Of a stretch of DNA of 6,177 bases, positions 6,111 through 6,177 are shown piece after piece; positions within the stretch are counted from its first letter, which is position 1, and every line of letters starts with the position of its first letter. The DNA is from Piscirickettsiaceae bacterium (GTDB taxonomy: Bacteria > Pseudomonadota > Gammaproteobacteria > Nitrosococcales > Methylophagaceae): contig JAUXFA010000077.1 of the NCBI GenBank assembly GCA_030620285.1, positions 1-6,177 of the forward strand, read 5' to 3'. Under the pieces are notes generated by a model. The model saw only the letters and a program-made list of their open reading frames with translations, did no database searches and was not told the DNA's origin. The translations under genes were made by a program, and so were the position numbers.

Positions 6111-6177
6111 TTATTCAATATTCTGAATTTGTTCTCGCATCTGTTCAATCAATACTTTTAAATCAACAGAGTTTCGA
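6111..6177 (-). repeat. Right arm of the inverted repeat: exact second copy of the yicC tail
   Basis: Reverse complement of 5944-6010 at 67 of 67 bases, running to the window edge. Read on the minus strand it encodes the last 21 YicC residues (RNSVDLKVLIEQMREQIQNIE is split here as RNSVDLKVLI and EQMREQIQNIE) plus TAA, with one extra base at the edge. Whether it continues as a full convergent yicC copy, a fragment or an assembly fold-back cannot be seen. Confidence 0.97.

Noticed and set aside
1..6177. Defence system, prophage, insertion sequence or CRISPR array
   Set aside because: All coding space is filled by recognisable housekeeping genes plus one lipoprotein; no transposase, integrase, spaced repeats or nuclease-effector pair is visible.

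Overview
The window reads as a chromosomal housekeeping stretch from a gammaproteobacterium with AT-leaning DNA. The YicC C-terminus, the SerC sequence and the rph-rdgB-hemW order are all gammaproteobacterial in style. I cannot name the genus from sequence alone; a Thiotrichales/Methylophaga-like lineage is a low-confidence guess.

Layout. Positions 1-681 (minus strand) hold the N-terminal 227 codons of serA, cut by the left edge. Positions 709-1794 (minus) hold serC. Its natural reading frame begins at 1794 but carries a TGA at codon 3, so the uninterrupted frame starts only at 1758. A 100-base gap (1795-1894) carries a convincing sigma70-type promoter and a Shine-Dalgarno site for serC-serA. 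Next comes a compact minus-strand block transcribed leftward from about 5060: rph (4320-5036), rdgB (3712-4311), an uncharacterised lipoprotein (3055-3699) and hemW (1895-3052), with gaps of 8, 12 and 2 bases. The 107-base gap at 5037-5143 is a divergent promoter region. yicC (5144-6010) runs rightward and is followed by a bidirectional-looking intrinsic terminator. The last 67 bases (6111-6177) are an exact reverse complement of the end of yicC.

Function. serC and serA encode two successive enzymes of the phosphorylated serine pathway and sit together with their own promoter. The other block combines RNA 3'-end processing (RNase PH), nucleotide-pool sanitation (RdgB), a periplasm-facing lipoprotein and the haem chaperone-like radical-SAM protein HemW. 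YicC, an endoribonuclease-family protein, is divergent from rph.

No mobile element, CRISPR array, tRNA or defence system was seen. The three points most worth checking are the in-frame TGA in serC, the 67-base perfect inverted duplication of the yicC tail at the right edge, and a possible Cys-His-Asp triad in the uncharacterised lipoprotein.
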